DNA from: Rhodospirillales bacterium
GTDB taxonomy: Bacteria; Pseudomonadota; Alphaproteobacteria; Micavibrionales; Micavibrionaceae
Length of the DNA stretch: 64,000 nucleotides
Direction of reading: 5' to 3'
Assembly (NCBI GenBank): GCA_020638175.1
Contig: JACKJA010000002.1
Location: 1,178,001 to 1,242,000, forward strand
The notes under the pieces were generated by a model. It saw only the letters and a list, made by a program, of their open reading frames with translations, searched no databases and was not told the origin of the DNA. This document shows, piece by piece, positions 51,978-60,655 of this stretch. The number at the start of each line of letters is the position of its first letter. Within the stretch, counting starts at the first letter, position 1. Both the position numbers and the translations under genes were made by a program.

Positions 51978-53201
51978 TTAGCGAATATAAAGGTGGACTT
52001 CGCTGGTGGAGGCTTGCGGGCTTGGCGCATAGGACAGGTCAATCCGGTCAAGATCCATCCCCATCTCCGTCAGCGTCCGCAAAACGCGCTCGGCATTACG
52101 GCGGGCGCGGGTGCCCTCGATAGCCTGTTTGGCGGCATTACCCTCGCTGGGGTGAACGGCAACCAGCTCAAACCGGGCATAAGGATAACGCTTCAGGGCT
52201 TCGTTGACAGCCATATAAACGGGCTGTTCATAAGAAACATCCGGGCGGTCAAATCTGATTTTCACCAGCGGCCGTGGAGCCGTCAGCCCGCTTTGCGGCG
52301 CAACAGCTGCGGGTTGAACACCGGCAGACGGCGCATCCATCATGTAATCAGTTTCAGCTTCTTGTGGCGAAAAGCTTGCTTGCTGGACACCTGAAAAAGG
52401 ACGGTTCGACAGGCTTTTACCCATCAGATCACCTGTGCGGACAGCCATTGAAATCGTGCGTAAATTGGAACGCTCGCTGCCCAGATACGCCGTCGTGCGT
52501 GTGATGTCGTCATTAATGTTGTTCAAAAGGCGGTCGATCATAACAACCGTGTTGTTGATGGCATCTTCCAGCTGTGCGAGCTGCACATGGTCTTCTTCGA
52601 CCGCGCCGGAAAGGGCATAGGTCGAACGGGCCGTCTCTAGCATATAACCGGCGAGGGAAGCCGTCCCCGAAATTTCTGTGGCCAGATCATTCAGTCTGGT
52701 GATGTTCCCGGATAGCATTTCAAGGCTGCCCTGGGCTTTTTTCAGGCGATCGACAAGGCGGGGATTGCCCGGTGTTGTGCCAACCTGCAGCTGGGTGTTG
52801 ATCGTGGCGATGCTGGCATAATAGGTAGCCGCATGCTGCTGACCGTTTGTTTCCAGTTCAGCCAGAGATTGGGACAATTCCGATACGCGGCCTTGCAAGG
52901 CAAACAGTTCGCCGCGCAACTCGCCGAGTTTGCGCCCGACAACCGTGTCGGTTTTCTGAAAGTATGACTCACCTGAAATCTCGGCAGGCTGAACGTCCGG
53001 TGCACGGAAAGGCTTACGGTACAGCTGGCTTTTCAGATTTTGCGGCAGAGGCTCGTCTATAATCATCAACGCCGGCGCATTTTCAACCGCGCGGGCCGAA
53101 GCCGGGGCTGCGAGACCTGACGCCGATATAAGAAGCAACGTTGTCAGGGTTAAACCTTTTTGCAGGCCTGCAGGCAGGACAAAGCGCATATTCACCTTCA
53201 T
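51978..53201 (-). CDS. OmpA-like C-terminal domain protein with coiled-coil region
   Basis: A 407-residue exported protein. The signal peptide (residues 1-36) is followed by a helical, coiled-coil-prone part of about 200 residues (GELRGELFALQGRVSELSQS and LEDAINNTVVMIDRLLNNIN), a linker, and a C-terminal OmpA-like peptidoglycan-binding fold (PLVKIRFDRPDVSYEQPVYM, AIEGTRARRNAERVLRTLTE). It may bridge the cell wall to another envelope component. It is convergent with the 51531 gene. It is a lone gene with an AT-rich upstream stretch (53202-53466) in which I see only the tRNA promoter. Confidence 0.8.
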   Translation of the reverse strand: MKVNMRFVLPAGLQKGLTLTTLLLISASGLAAPASARAVENAPALMIIDEPLPQNLKSQLYRKPFRAPDVQPAEISGESYFQKTDTVVGRKLGELRGELFALQGRVSELSQSLAELETNGQQHAATYYASIATINTQLQVGTTPGNPRLVDRLKKAQGSLEMLSGNITRLNDLATEISGTASLAGYMLETARSTYALSGAVEEDHVQLAQLEDAINNTVVMIDRLLNNINDDITRTTAYLGSERSNLRTISMAVRTGDLMGKSLSNRPFSGVQQASFSPQEAETDYMMDAPSAGVQPAAVAPQSGLTAPRPLVKIRFDRPDVSYEQPVYMAVNEALKRYPYARFELVAVHPSEGNAAKQAIEGTRARRNAERVLRTLTEMGMDLDRIDLSYAPSPQASTSEVHLYIR

Positions 53202-53393
53202 AATATTGTTATCTGTCGTTAGTTATATATTCGTTTTCGATTTTCGTGAAAGTCGCCATATTCAATAATGACGAACCCCTTTACCAAAAGAATCCTTGTT
53301 ACACTTCGCCTGAATCGCCGGATTGAGTCAAGGAAAACTCTGAAAAAATTATAGAAAAATGCACAGAAACAGGAAAATCGATTTTATTTACAC

Positions 53394-53422
53394 TTGCATT
53401 TAAAAAAGCCTTCGCGTAATGT
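53394..53422 (+). promoter_or_regulatory. Putative promoter of tRNA-Arg(ACG)
   Basis: TTGCAT (53394-53399) and TAATGT (53417-53422) are separated by 17 bases and lie 45 bases before the tRNA. The match is moderate. Confidence 0.4.
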
Positions 53423-53466
53423 GCCGCCCTCTGATAAGAGATATGGCCGTTTCCGGCCCTCTTCAG

Positions 53467-53543
53467 GCGCCCGTAGCTCAATTGGATAGAGCACCTGACT
53501 ACGGATCAGGAGGTTAGGAGTTCGAATCTCTTCGGGCGCGCCA
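53467..53543 (+). tRNA. tRNA-Arg (anticodon ACG)
   Basis: A complete 77-base cloverleaf with an encoded CCA: acceptor stem GCGCCCG/CGGGCGC, D arm AGCTCAATTGGATAGAGC, anticodon stem CCTGA/TCAGG with loop CTACGGA (ACG, wobble A to inosine), and T arm AGGAGTTCGAATCTCTT. It is the second arginine tRNA within 2.7 kb. About 150 AT-rich bases without a gene follow before the pilus ATPase. Confidence 0.95.
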
Positions 53544-53690
53544 TTCCCCAATGTCTTTCCGACAATGTAATGTTTTCATAACGTATTATCACTTTTTTTA
53601 GGTTTTTATTATAAAACTAATGTCATAGGCTCATGTTCAAGAGTCTTCTATAATAATCGGGATACACAAGAAAACAGATTGTCAATTCGA

Positions 53691-55550
53691 ATGGAAAAAC
53701 GGCCAAACACTATTGAAGGCAACGTATTGTCCCCTTCATCACAGGAAGATGGGCAGGCCCGTGCTGAGGAAAATGATGCTGAAACGAAGTCGTCGAATGC
53801 GAAGGATATCATTTCCTTTGGGCGCGGGGATATTCAGCAGGCGCACGGCGAAGGGCCGCGTGGCCATGGGGATGGCAGCGGCCGGATCGGGGACCGTCTG
53901 GTTGAAAAAGGACTCATTAGTGAGTCACAGCTGAATGTTGCGCTGCAGGAAAAAAAGGTCAGCGGAAAACTGCTGGGCGAGGTGCTCGTCGATTTGGGGT
54001 TCATTACCCAGGAAACGCTGACGGCGTTTTTATCCGAAAGTTCCGGGTTTGGCATCTTTGATCCCAAAAACACAATTCTGGACAGCAAGGCGCTGGATTT
54101 AATCGAAAAAACGGTGGCTCTTAAATATCATATCTTGCCGGTCTCTATTTCGGACAAGGAAGCCGTCGTAGTTATGTCGGATCCTTATGACGTCTTGGCA
54201 ATGGATAAGCTGCGCCAGTTTATCCCCCGCAACTTGACAATCAAACAGCTGGTGACGACTCCGAGTATTTTGTCGGAAGCCATTGATGCGGCTTACGGCT
54301 ATGCCAGCAACGTCAATGACATCCTGAAGGAGCTGGAAGAAGGGAAAGCGCCGGATCTGGCCGGATTGTCGGAAGAGGATGCCTATACCCACCCGGTTGT
54401 GCGTCTGGTGAACGCGCTGGTGTTTGAAGCCGTTAAAACCGGCGCATCCGACCTTCACTTTGAGCCGGAAGAAAATTTTGTTCGTCTGCGGTATCGTAAG
54501 GACGGTGTGTTGTTCACGGCACAGACCCTGCACAAGCAGCACTGGAGCGCCATTTCGCAGCGCCTGAAAATTATTTCTAATATGAATATCGCCGATAAGC
54601 TAACGCCGCAGGATGGCCGCTTTCATATGAATGTCGGGGGCCGTATGGCTGATTTCCGGGTGTCGTCGCTACCAACGGTCAACGGCGAAAATATCGTCCT
54701 GCGTGTTCTGGACCAGAGCCAGAGTATTATGCCGATGGAAAAACTCGGCTTTAGCGAGCATAATCTGGGTTTGATTCGTAAAGCACAGAGCCGCCCGGAA
54801 GGGATCATCATCGTGACCGGCCCGACCGGTAGCGGTAAAACGACCTCGCTCTATTCCATGATTAACGAGATTAATGACGTCGAGGTCAATATCCAGACTC
54901 TCGAAGACCCCGTGGAGTATACCTTGCCGATGATTCGCCAGACGCATGTCCGTGAAGGGGTGCTTGAATTCGCAGACGGAATTAAAGCGCTTTTGCGGCA
55001 GGATCCCGACATTATCTTTATCGGTGAAATCCGTGATGGGGAAACTGCGAACATGGCCCTGAAAGCTGCGATGACAGGGCACCAGGTTTATACGACCCTG
55101 CATACGAACGATTCTTTCGGTGCGATCCCGCGTCTTCTTGACCTGAACCTGAAGCCGGGCATGATTGCCGGGGCGATTATTGCTGTATTCGCGCAGCGTC
55201 TCGTGCGCCGGGTCTGTCCGGATTGCCGTGTACCGTATCGCCCGGATGCGGAGGAGTGCAAGATTTTAGGCGTTGATGCCAATGACCCACCGGAGATTCA
55301 TAAGGCGCGTCAGGGCGGCTGCCAGTCCTGCGCAGGGCAGGGCTACAAAGGCCGGACGGCTGTGGTGGAAATTCTGAGCTTCGATGAAGAGCTTGATGAA
55401 GTGATCGCCAACGGGGGGTCAAAAGCAGATTTAAAGACGACGGCTGTACAAAAAGGCTTCAAAAGTATGAAGGATGATGGCATTCTAAAGATACTTGAAG
55501 GGGTAACCACCCTTGAAGCCCTCGCCAGAGTCGTTGACGTCAATAAATAA
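53691..55550 (+). CDS. Type IV pilus/type II secretion assembly ATPase (PilB/GspE family)
   Basis: A hexameric ATPase that powers pilus or pseudopilus assembly at the inner membrane. It is 619 residues. An acidic disordered start is followed by an MshE-type N-terminal domain (GRIGDRLVEKGLISESQLNV) and the catalytic core: Walker A GPTGSGKTTSLYSM, the Asp box QTLEDPVEYTLP, Walker B RQDPDIIFIGEIRDGETA, and the His box TGHQVYTTLHTND. The zinc tetracysteine CPDCRVPY and CQSCAGQGYKG follows. The ATG at 53691 is used; a TTG 12 bases upstream is the alternative. It heads the cluster that ends with pilT. Confidence 0.93.
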   Translation: MEKRPNTIEGNVLSPSSQEDGQARAEENDAETKSSNAKDIISFGRGDIQQAHGEGPRGHGDGSGRIGDRLVEKGLISESQLNVALQEKKVSGKLLGEVLVDLGFITQETLTAFLSESSGFGIFDPKNTILDSKALDLIEKTVALKYHILPVSISDKEAVVVMSDPYDVLAMDKLRQFIPRNLTIKQLVTTPSILSEAIDAAYGYASNVNDILKELEEGKAPDLAGLSEEDAYTHPVVRLVNALVFEAVKTGASDLHFEPEENFVRLRYRKDGVLFTAQTLHKQHWSAISQRLKIISNMNIADKLTPQDGRFHMNVGGRMADFRVSSLPTVNGENIVLRVLDQSQSIMPMEKLGFSEHNLGLIRKAQSRPEGIIIVTGPTGSGKTTSLYSMINEINDVEVNIQTLEDPVEYTLPMIRQTHVREGVLEFADGIKALLRQDPDIIFIGEIRDGETANMALKAAMTGHQVYTTLHTNDSFGAIPRLLDLNLKPGMIAGAIIAVFAQRLVRRVCPDCRVPYRPDAEECKILGVDANDPPEIHKARQGGCQSCAGQGYKGRTAVVEILSFDEELDEVIANGGSKADLKTTAVQKGFKSMKDDGILKILEGVTTLEALARVVDVNK

Positions 55551-55589
55551 TCTTTAACTGCTTTTCACGTTGTTGCCGGAGGATCGGTC

Positions 55590-56834
55590 ATAGAGCGTTT
55601 TAAATACAGAGCGATTAACTTAAAAGGCCGGCCCGTTCGCGGTGTGATTGCTGCTGCGAACGAGGTTGATCTGCACAACCAGTTGCAGACAGCCGGGCTG
55701 GAGCTGGTTCAGTGCTCGCCGCTTGATCGCCGTAAGGGAATGTTCGATTCCCTGACCTTCCTGCAAAAGAAAGTGAAAGTCCGTGACCTGATCCAGCTGT
55801 TCCTGCATATGGAGCAGATGCAGAGCGCCGGTGTGCCGCTTCTGTCAGCGCTGGGGGATATCCGCGATACGACCGAGCATGACCAGTTGCGCGATATCAT
55901 GTCCGAAATTTATCGGGACGTGTCTGACGGGAGCTCTTTGTCCGAGGCTATGGCGCTGCACCCGAAAGTCTTCACCAATCTGTATATCTCTCTTATCGCT
56001 TCCGGTGAGGAAACCGGTGATCTGACAGCGTCCTATCGCCAGCTGATTAAATACCTGAAATGGGTGGATGCCATGCAGGTCAAGGTTCGCAAGGCGACAC
56101 GTTACCCGACAATCCTGCTGATTGCCGTGTTGGCGACCGTCGTGATTATGATGTCGTATGTTGTGCCCCAGATCGTTGGGTTTATCGAAATATCGATCAG
56201 GAAGTCCCTATCTATACAACGGCGCTGATGGCGACTTCGAAATTCTGATTTCATCACCGATTTACTATTGCGGGCGTCCCCGTCGCGGGGGGCGCCTGTT
56301 TTCGACGGTTATTTTGTTTGCGATTCTGATGTTTCTCCGGCGTATCGGATGAAATTGCATATCGCTTTGACCTTTGGGCGCTGAATATGCCGATTTTCGG
56401 CCCGTTGATTCGGAAGATCAACATTGCCCGCTTCGCCCAGACTTTTGGGGCGCTGTTTGCCAGTGGTATCGATGTGCTGCATAGTCTGGAATCTTCGCGG
56501 GAAACTGTATCCAATCTGGCGCTGGCGGAGGCGTTGGAAGTTGTATATGACCAGGTTCAGGCAGGATCACCCTTGTCGGAGGCGTTCAATGAAACGGGCG
56601 AAGTTCCCCAGCATGGTCGTGCGGATGCTGAAGGTCGGGGAAGAGTCCGGTAACCTTACTGCGGTGCTCGATCAGGTGGCTGAATTCTATACTAATGACG
56701 TCGATGAAGCGATTCAGGCTCTTATTGCCATGATTGAGCCTTTCCTTACCCTTGTCCTTGGTGTTATGATATTATGGATTGCGGTGGCGGTGTTCGGGCC
56801 GATCTACTCAAGTTTTGAAACTATGGACTTTTAA
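55590..56834 (+). pseudogene. Platform protein of the pilus machine (PilC/GspF), frameshifted and lacking a normal start
   Basis: The inner-membrane platform protein that rotates with the ATPase. The GspF-type N-terminus (ERFKYRAINLKGRPVRGVIA) follows a perfect GGAGGA site, but the codon six bases on is ATA (55590) rather than ATG. The frame is intact to IVGFIE, then shifts: gaaat at 56187 lacks one A, and continuing with NIDQEVPIYTTALMATSKF needs another frame. At least three more shifts are needed through 56240-56350 to reach SDEIAYRFDLWALN, and one more near 56605 to reach FPSMVVRMLKVGEESG. The C-terminal half is otherwise conserved and ends at 56834. Real decay and local base-calling errors are both possible. 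Confidence 0.85.
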
Positions 56835-56855
56835 TACACAGGGCGCTATCGGGCT

Positions 56856-58484
56856 ATGTCTCTATCTATATTATCACCTTCACGCTGCGTACTGCTTGTA
56901 AGCGATGAGGTTCTTTCCATTTATGATGTGACGGCGCGCACGGTAAAGCTTGTCGACACGGTGTCGTGGGATACGGAGGGGGTCGAGAGTGCCGTCGCCG
57001 ATATCATTCGTAAGGAATGCAAGGGCAAACCTGTTCTTATCTTGAATGATATGACCGACCAGCACTTCAAGGGCGGCCAGAAGCTGCCCAAGGTCGGCGT
57101 CCTCGACAAGCAAAATGTTTTACGCCGTAAATTGCAGGTAGCTTTCCCGAACTATCCAATCCGGGCGGCCCTGCCCATGAAACCGCCGCGTTCAAGCAAG
57201 GCTCCGGGCGGGGCTTCAGCCTATAAGAATTTGTATCTTTTTGCGGCGGTCCCGCTTTCGGCACCGATTGCCAAAACGATGAAAGCGGTGCGGGAATCGC
57301 TGGCGTCTATCGCGGGCCTTTACATGTTGCCTGTGGAAGCCTCGGATATGGTCAAAAGCCTGTCCGAAAAAGTGGCGGAGAAAAAACGGCCGCCGTCTAC
57401 GTGGACGATCTTTATCGGGCAACACCAGAACGGGGCTTTGCGTCAGGTTATTATTCGTGATGGCCAGTTGGCCATGACCCGGATGACACCGGTGATTGAT
57501 ACCGACACGGATCACGAACAATGGGCGCAGGAAGTATTTCAGGAATTCAAGGCGACCGTTAGCTATCTATCGCGTTTCGGATTCTCGTCGAATGACAGCA
57601 CGGACGTTATTGTCGTTTCCCATCCTCAGGCCGGCGAACTGCTGGAGGAAAAAATAGATATTCCTTGTCAGTTCCGCTCCTATACGGTAACGCAGGCCGC
57701 ATCCATTCTGGGGATGAAGATAGGAACACAGGCAAGCGTACGGTATGCCGATCCACTCCATGTCGCATGGGCGGGACGTAAAAACCGCTTTATCATGCCC
57801 TTGTTTTCGCCGGACCTTGAAAGGGTTCATAAGGCGCGTCAGGGTGCGATGCTCCTTTCCTTGTTGTTGCTGGGAGGGGCCTGTTATCTGGGCTGGCAAC
57901 TGTGGAACTATTCCGGGAGCGTTCTATCCGCCCGTCAGGAAATTCGTTCTCAAAGAGAAAAGCTGGTGCAGGCCGAACAGGATTATAATGCTGAAAAGAA
58001 ACGGATGGCGGATCTGGGCGTGGACGTCGAGCTTATTCGCGGAACGGTCGAGGCTTATGACTCGTTCGAAGCACAGCGCATAAAGGTTTTGCCTGTTATA
58101 AAAGGTGTCGTTCAGGCCTTGGGGCCGGAGCTGCGGTTGGATTCTTTCCTGATAAAGGCCGTTCCCCCCAAAACAAATGTGATGGAATTTGTTGATTCTC
58201 GTGTCCGTGGTCAAACGGGCGGCGCTGACGGGAAGCAGGCATTTGAAGCCTCTTTGAAGCTCAGTTTCCCGCGGATGATCGACCCGGAAAAAGGGGTCGA
58301 GGAAGTCAATGAACTAAGAGACAGGTTGCAGGAAAAGCTTCCGGCTTATGAAGTGGTCGTTGAGCGTAACCTGATTGGCCTTGATTATAGCGCTCAGTTT
58401 TCCGGATCGGCGGGGGTTAAGGCCGAAGATATTGCCAAGGAAGATTACGTAGCCGAAATACAGATCAGGGGAGTGGCCGAGTAA
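56856..58484 (+). CDS. PilM-PilN/GspL-like inner-membrane assembly protein
   Basis: A 542-residue protein with an actin-like, PilM/GspL-type cytoplasmic part (residues 1-330), one membrane helix at about 332-352 (GAMLLSLLLLGGACYLGWQL), and a coiled, PilN/GspL-like periplasmic part. It looks like PilM and PilN in one chain. It should hold the platform and the periplasmic ring of the machine. The stop overlaps the start of the next gene by one base. It follows the broken platform gene after 21 bases. Confidence 0.75.
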   Translation: MSLSILSPSRCVLLVSDEVLSIYDVTARTVKLVDTVSWDTEGVESAVADIIRKECKGKPVLILNDMTDQHFKGGQKLPKVGVLDKQNVLRRKLQVAFPNYPIRAALPMKPPRSSKAPGGASAYKNLYLFAAVPLSAPIAKTMKAVRESLASIAGLYMLPVEASDMVKSLSEKVAEKKRPPSTWTIFIGQHQNGALRQVIIRDGQLAMTRMTPVIDTDTDHEQWAQEVFQEFKATVSYLSRFGFSSNDSTDVIVVSHPQAGELLEEKIDIPCQFRSYTVTQAASILGMKIGTQASVRYADPLHVAWAGRKNRFIMPLFSPDLERVHKARQGAMLLSLLLLGGACYLGWQLWNYSGSVLSARQEIRSQREKLVQAEQDYNAEKKRMADLGVDVELIRGTVEAYDSFEAQRIKVLPVIKGVVQALGPELRLDSFLIKAVPPKTNVMEFVDSRVRGQTGGADGKQAFEASLKLSFPRMIDPEKGVEEVNELRDRLQEKLPAYEVVVERNLIGLDYSAQFSGSAGVKAEDIAKEDYVAEIQIRGVAE

Positions 58485-59128
58485 TGAATGTCGTAGGGAT
58501 ACAGCGTTTACTTCTGATCGTTATTCTGGTGGCCGTGAATGCGGCGCTGGCGGCGGGCGTATATGTTTATTTCATGCCTCAGGGCGAAAAAATGGAGCGT
58601 GAATCGCGGGCTTTGCGCGCGCAGGTCGGCACGATGCAGGCCGACACCGATATGATGCGGACGCAATTTGACGAAATCAAGGATATCCAGGATCGTTATA
58701 ATAAACTGCGCGCCGCCGGGTTTTTTAGCACGCAAAGTCGGGCTTGGATTAAACGGGGAATGGATGACCTGCAAAAGAAATCCCATATCCTGAAGGTTGA
58801 CTATAAAATTGACGCGGCGCAGGTGACGGAGAGCGAAGATCTGAAGAAGGCCGGTTTCGTTATGCTGGATAGCGTGATCACCGTTGATCTTGAAGCCGTC
58901 GATGATGCGGATATATACAATTTCATTTTTTGGGTTGAGAATGCTTTTCCCGGACATGTCTCTGTTAAGTCCCTGAAAATTGACCGGGCTATGGATATTA
59001 ATGAGGCATCTTTACGGCGGATTGGGAATGGCTCGCCCTTGGTCCTTGTGACGGCCAAGGTTGTATTCTCATGGAAAACGCTGGCGCCAAAAGACGAAAC
59101 GGCTGCGGCTGCCGAAGGGAGCGTGTAG
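58484..59128 (+). CDS. PilO/GspM-like protein
   Basis: A 214-residue protein: a short cytoplasmic tail, one membrane helix (LLLIVILVAVNAALAAGVYV), a coiled coil and a ferredoxin-like periplasmic domain (SVITVDLEAVDDADIYNFIF, then WVENAFPGHVSVKS). This is the PilO/GspM layout. It should pair with the PilN-like end of the preceding protein. It overlaps that gene by one base and is followed three bases later by the GspB/PilP-like gene. Confidence 0.75.
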   Translation: MNVVGIQRLLLIVILVAVNAALAAGVYVYFMPQGEKMERESRALRAQVGTMQADTDMMRTQFDEIKDIQDRYNKLRAAGFFSTQSRAWIKRGMDDLQKKSHILKVDYKIDAAQVTESEDLKKAGFVMLDSVITVDLEAVDDADIYNFIFWVENAFPGHVSVKSLKIDRAMDINEASLRRIGNGSPLVLVTAKVVFSWKTLAPKDETAAAAEGSV

Positions 59129-59131
59129 ACT

Positions 59132-59773
59132 ATGAGAAAGCAAGGTATAGCTTTGAATATGTTGGTCGGGGCTTTTAGGGTTGCGTTGTGCGGCGTTGTT
59201 TTTTACGGGCTGTCTCTGGGAAATGTCTGGGCTCAGGATGGTGCTGGTGTGCAGACTCAAGCCCCGGCAGCGATGATTGACACGTCATTTCCCGCCGATG
59301 GGGGCGCCAGTGCGTTTTCCGATCTGGACGCCATGTACAAGAGCAAGGCAGCTGTGCATGAGCCGGAGGTTAATCCCAACGACATCGGGACCATGTTTTT
59401 CACACTGTGGCAACATACCTTGCTGCAGGAAGCCAAGCGCGGTTTCGTTTCCCGGGACGCCACTCAGGGCGAACTTGATCGGCAGGCTGATATGGATTTG
59501 CTTCCCCAGAGTGAGCGCCCCAAGGGGATACGCGAGCTTTCATTGGGCGGGATTGTTTATGTTTCGTCTAATGACTGGGTTGTCTGGCTGAATGGCCAGC
59601 GTTTGACACCCAAAGCGATTCCCAAAGAGGTGATTGATATTCATGTGCGCAAGGAATATGTCGAATTGAAATGGTTTGATGGCTATACGAACCTGATTTA
59701 TCCGATACGTATCCGCCCGCATCAGCGCTTTAACCTCGACAGCCGTATTTTCCTGCCGGGCCAACCGTCTTGA
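59132..59773 (+). CDS. Exported pilus-assembly protein, GspB/PilP-like
   Basis: A 213-residue protein with a signal or membrane-anchor segment (ALCGVVFYGLSLGNVWA). The C-terminal part has a GIVYVSSNDWVVWLNGQRLT, then VIDIHVRKEYVELKWFDG pattern of tight beta strands, as in the GspB/PulB and PilP class of periplasmic assembly proteins that link the inner-membrane complex to the secretin. No secretin gene is present in the window. Family identity is inferred from the strand pattern and position. Confidence 0.65.
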   Translation: MRKQGIALNMLVGAFRVALCGVVFYGLSLGNVWAQDGAGVQTQAPAAMIDTSFPADGGASAFSDLDAMYKSKAAVHEPEVNPNDIGTMFFTLWQHTLLQEAKRGFVSRDATQGELDRQADMDLLPQSERPKGIRELSLGGIVYVSSNDWVVWLNGQRLTPKAIPKEVIDIHVRKEYVELKWFDGYTNLIYPIRIRPHQRFNLDSRIFLPGQPS

Positions 59774-59780
59774 TGGGCTA

Positions 59781-60536
59781 ATGACAACAAATTCTCTTTT
59801 ACCCCGAAATGATGAAACGGCGCCGATGTTGTCGCTGGATGATGTCGTTGTTTCCTATGGTCGGACCCCGGTTATAAAGGGCGTGTCTTTTTCTGTTGGC
59901 CGGGGTGAAACATTTGGCTTTATCGGGTTGAATGGCGCGGGAAAGACGACGCTGATTAAGGCGATTCTCGGATTGCGTGAACACGGCGCAGGCCGGATCG
60001 AGATAGGGGGGCAACCCCATACCCACGCCGAAAGCAAGGAAATGCTGGCTTATTTGCCGGAAAAATTTGAGCCGCCCTGGTTCCTGAAGGGGCGCGAATT
60101 TGTTCATTTTTCCTGTTCTTTCTCCCGGCAGGCGATTTCCGACGAGGATATCGACCATTTGGCAAACCGTCTGGGGCTGGCATTGCCGGCATTAGAGCGG
60201 CGTGTCCAGACCTATTCCAAGGGAATGCGTCAGAAGCTCGGCTTGCTGGCGACCTTGATGACGGGCTGCCCGTTTCTGATTCTGGATGAGCCGATGAGCG
60301 GTCTTGATCCCAAGGCCCGCGTTGCTGTGAAGAACGTGATTCTCGAAGCCGGGCAAGCCGGACGCACGATCTTTCTTAGTTCTCACATTCTCGCCGACAT
60401 GGACGAAATCTGCACGCGCGTGGGGGTTCTGCATGGCGGGCAGCTTGTCTATGAAGGCACGCCCGGGGGATTGCGGGATATCTATGATGAGAGCAGCCTT
60501 GAGAAGGCTTTCCTGAAAGTTATTGAGGATCATTAG
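59781..60536 (+). CDS. ABC transporter ATP-binding protein
   Basis: A 251-residue nucleotide-binding subunit: Walker A GLNGAGKTTLIKAILGL near residue 53, signature YSKGMRQKLGLLATLM near 144, Walker B FLILDEPMSGLDPKARVAVK, and the switch His in FLSSHILADMDEICTRVGVL. It resembles the CcmA/NatA-type exporters. There is no permease gene next to it. It lies inside the pilus cluster, eight bases after the GspB/PilP-like gene, so cotranscription is likely. The transported substrate is unknown. Confidence 0.92.
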   Translation: MTTNSLLPRNDETAPMLSLDDVVVSYGRTPVIKGVSFSVGRGETFGFIGLNGAGKTTLIKAILGLREHGAGRIEIGGQPHTHAESKEMLAYLPEKFEPPWFLKGREFVHFSCSFSRQAISDEDIDHLANRLGLALPALERRVQTYSKGMRQKLGLLATLMTGCPFLILDEPMSGLDPKARVAVKNVILEAGQAGRTIFLSSHILADMDEICTRVGVLHGGQLVYEGTPGGLRDIYDESSLEKAFLKVIEDH

Positions 60537-60655
60537 AAGATCATTAAAAGAATGCTTGTTAATCTGCGGATTGGCGATAAAATAGATCGTGGTGCTACAA
60601 GCGTGTTGAACGCTGTATTGTGCTGTTCTTTTTAACCGATCAAGGTTGCACGGAA

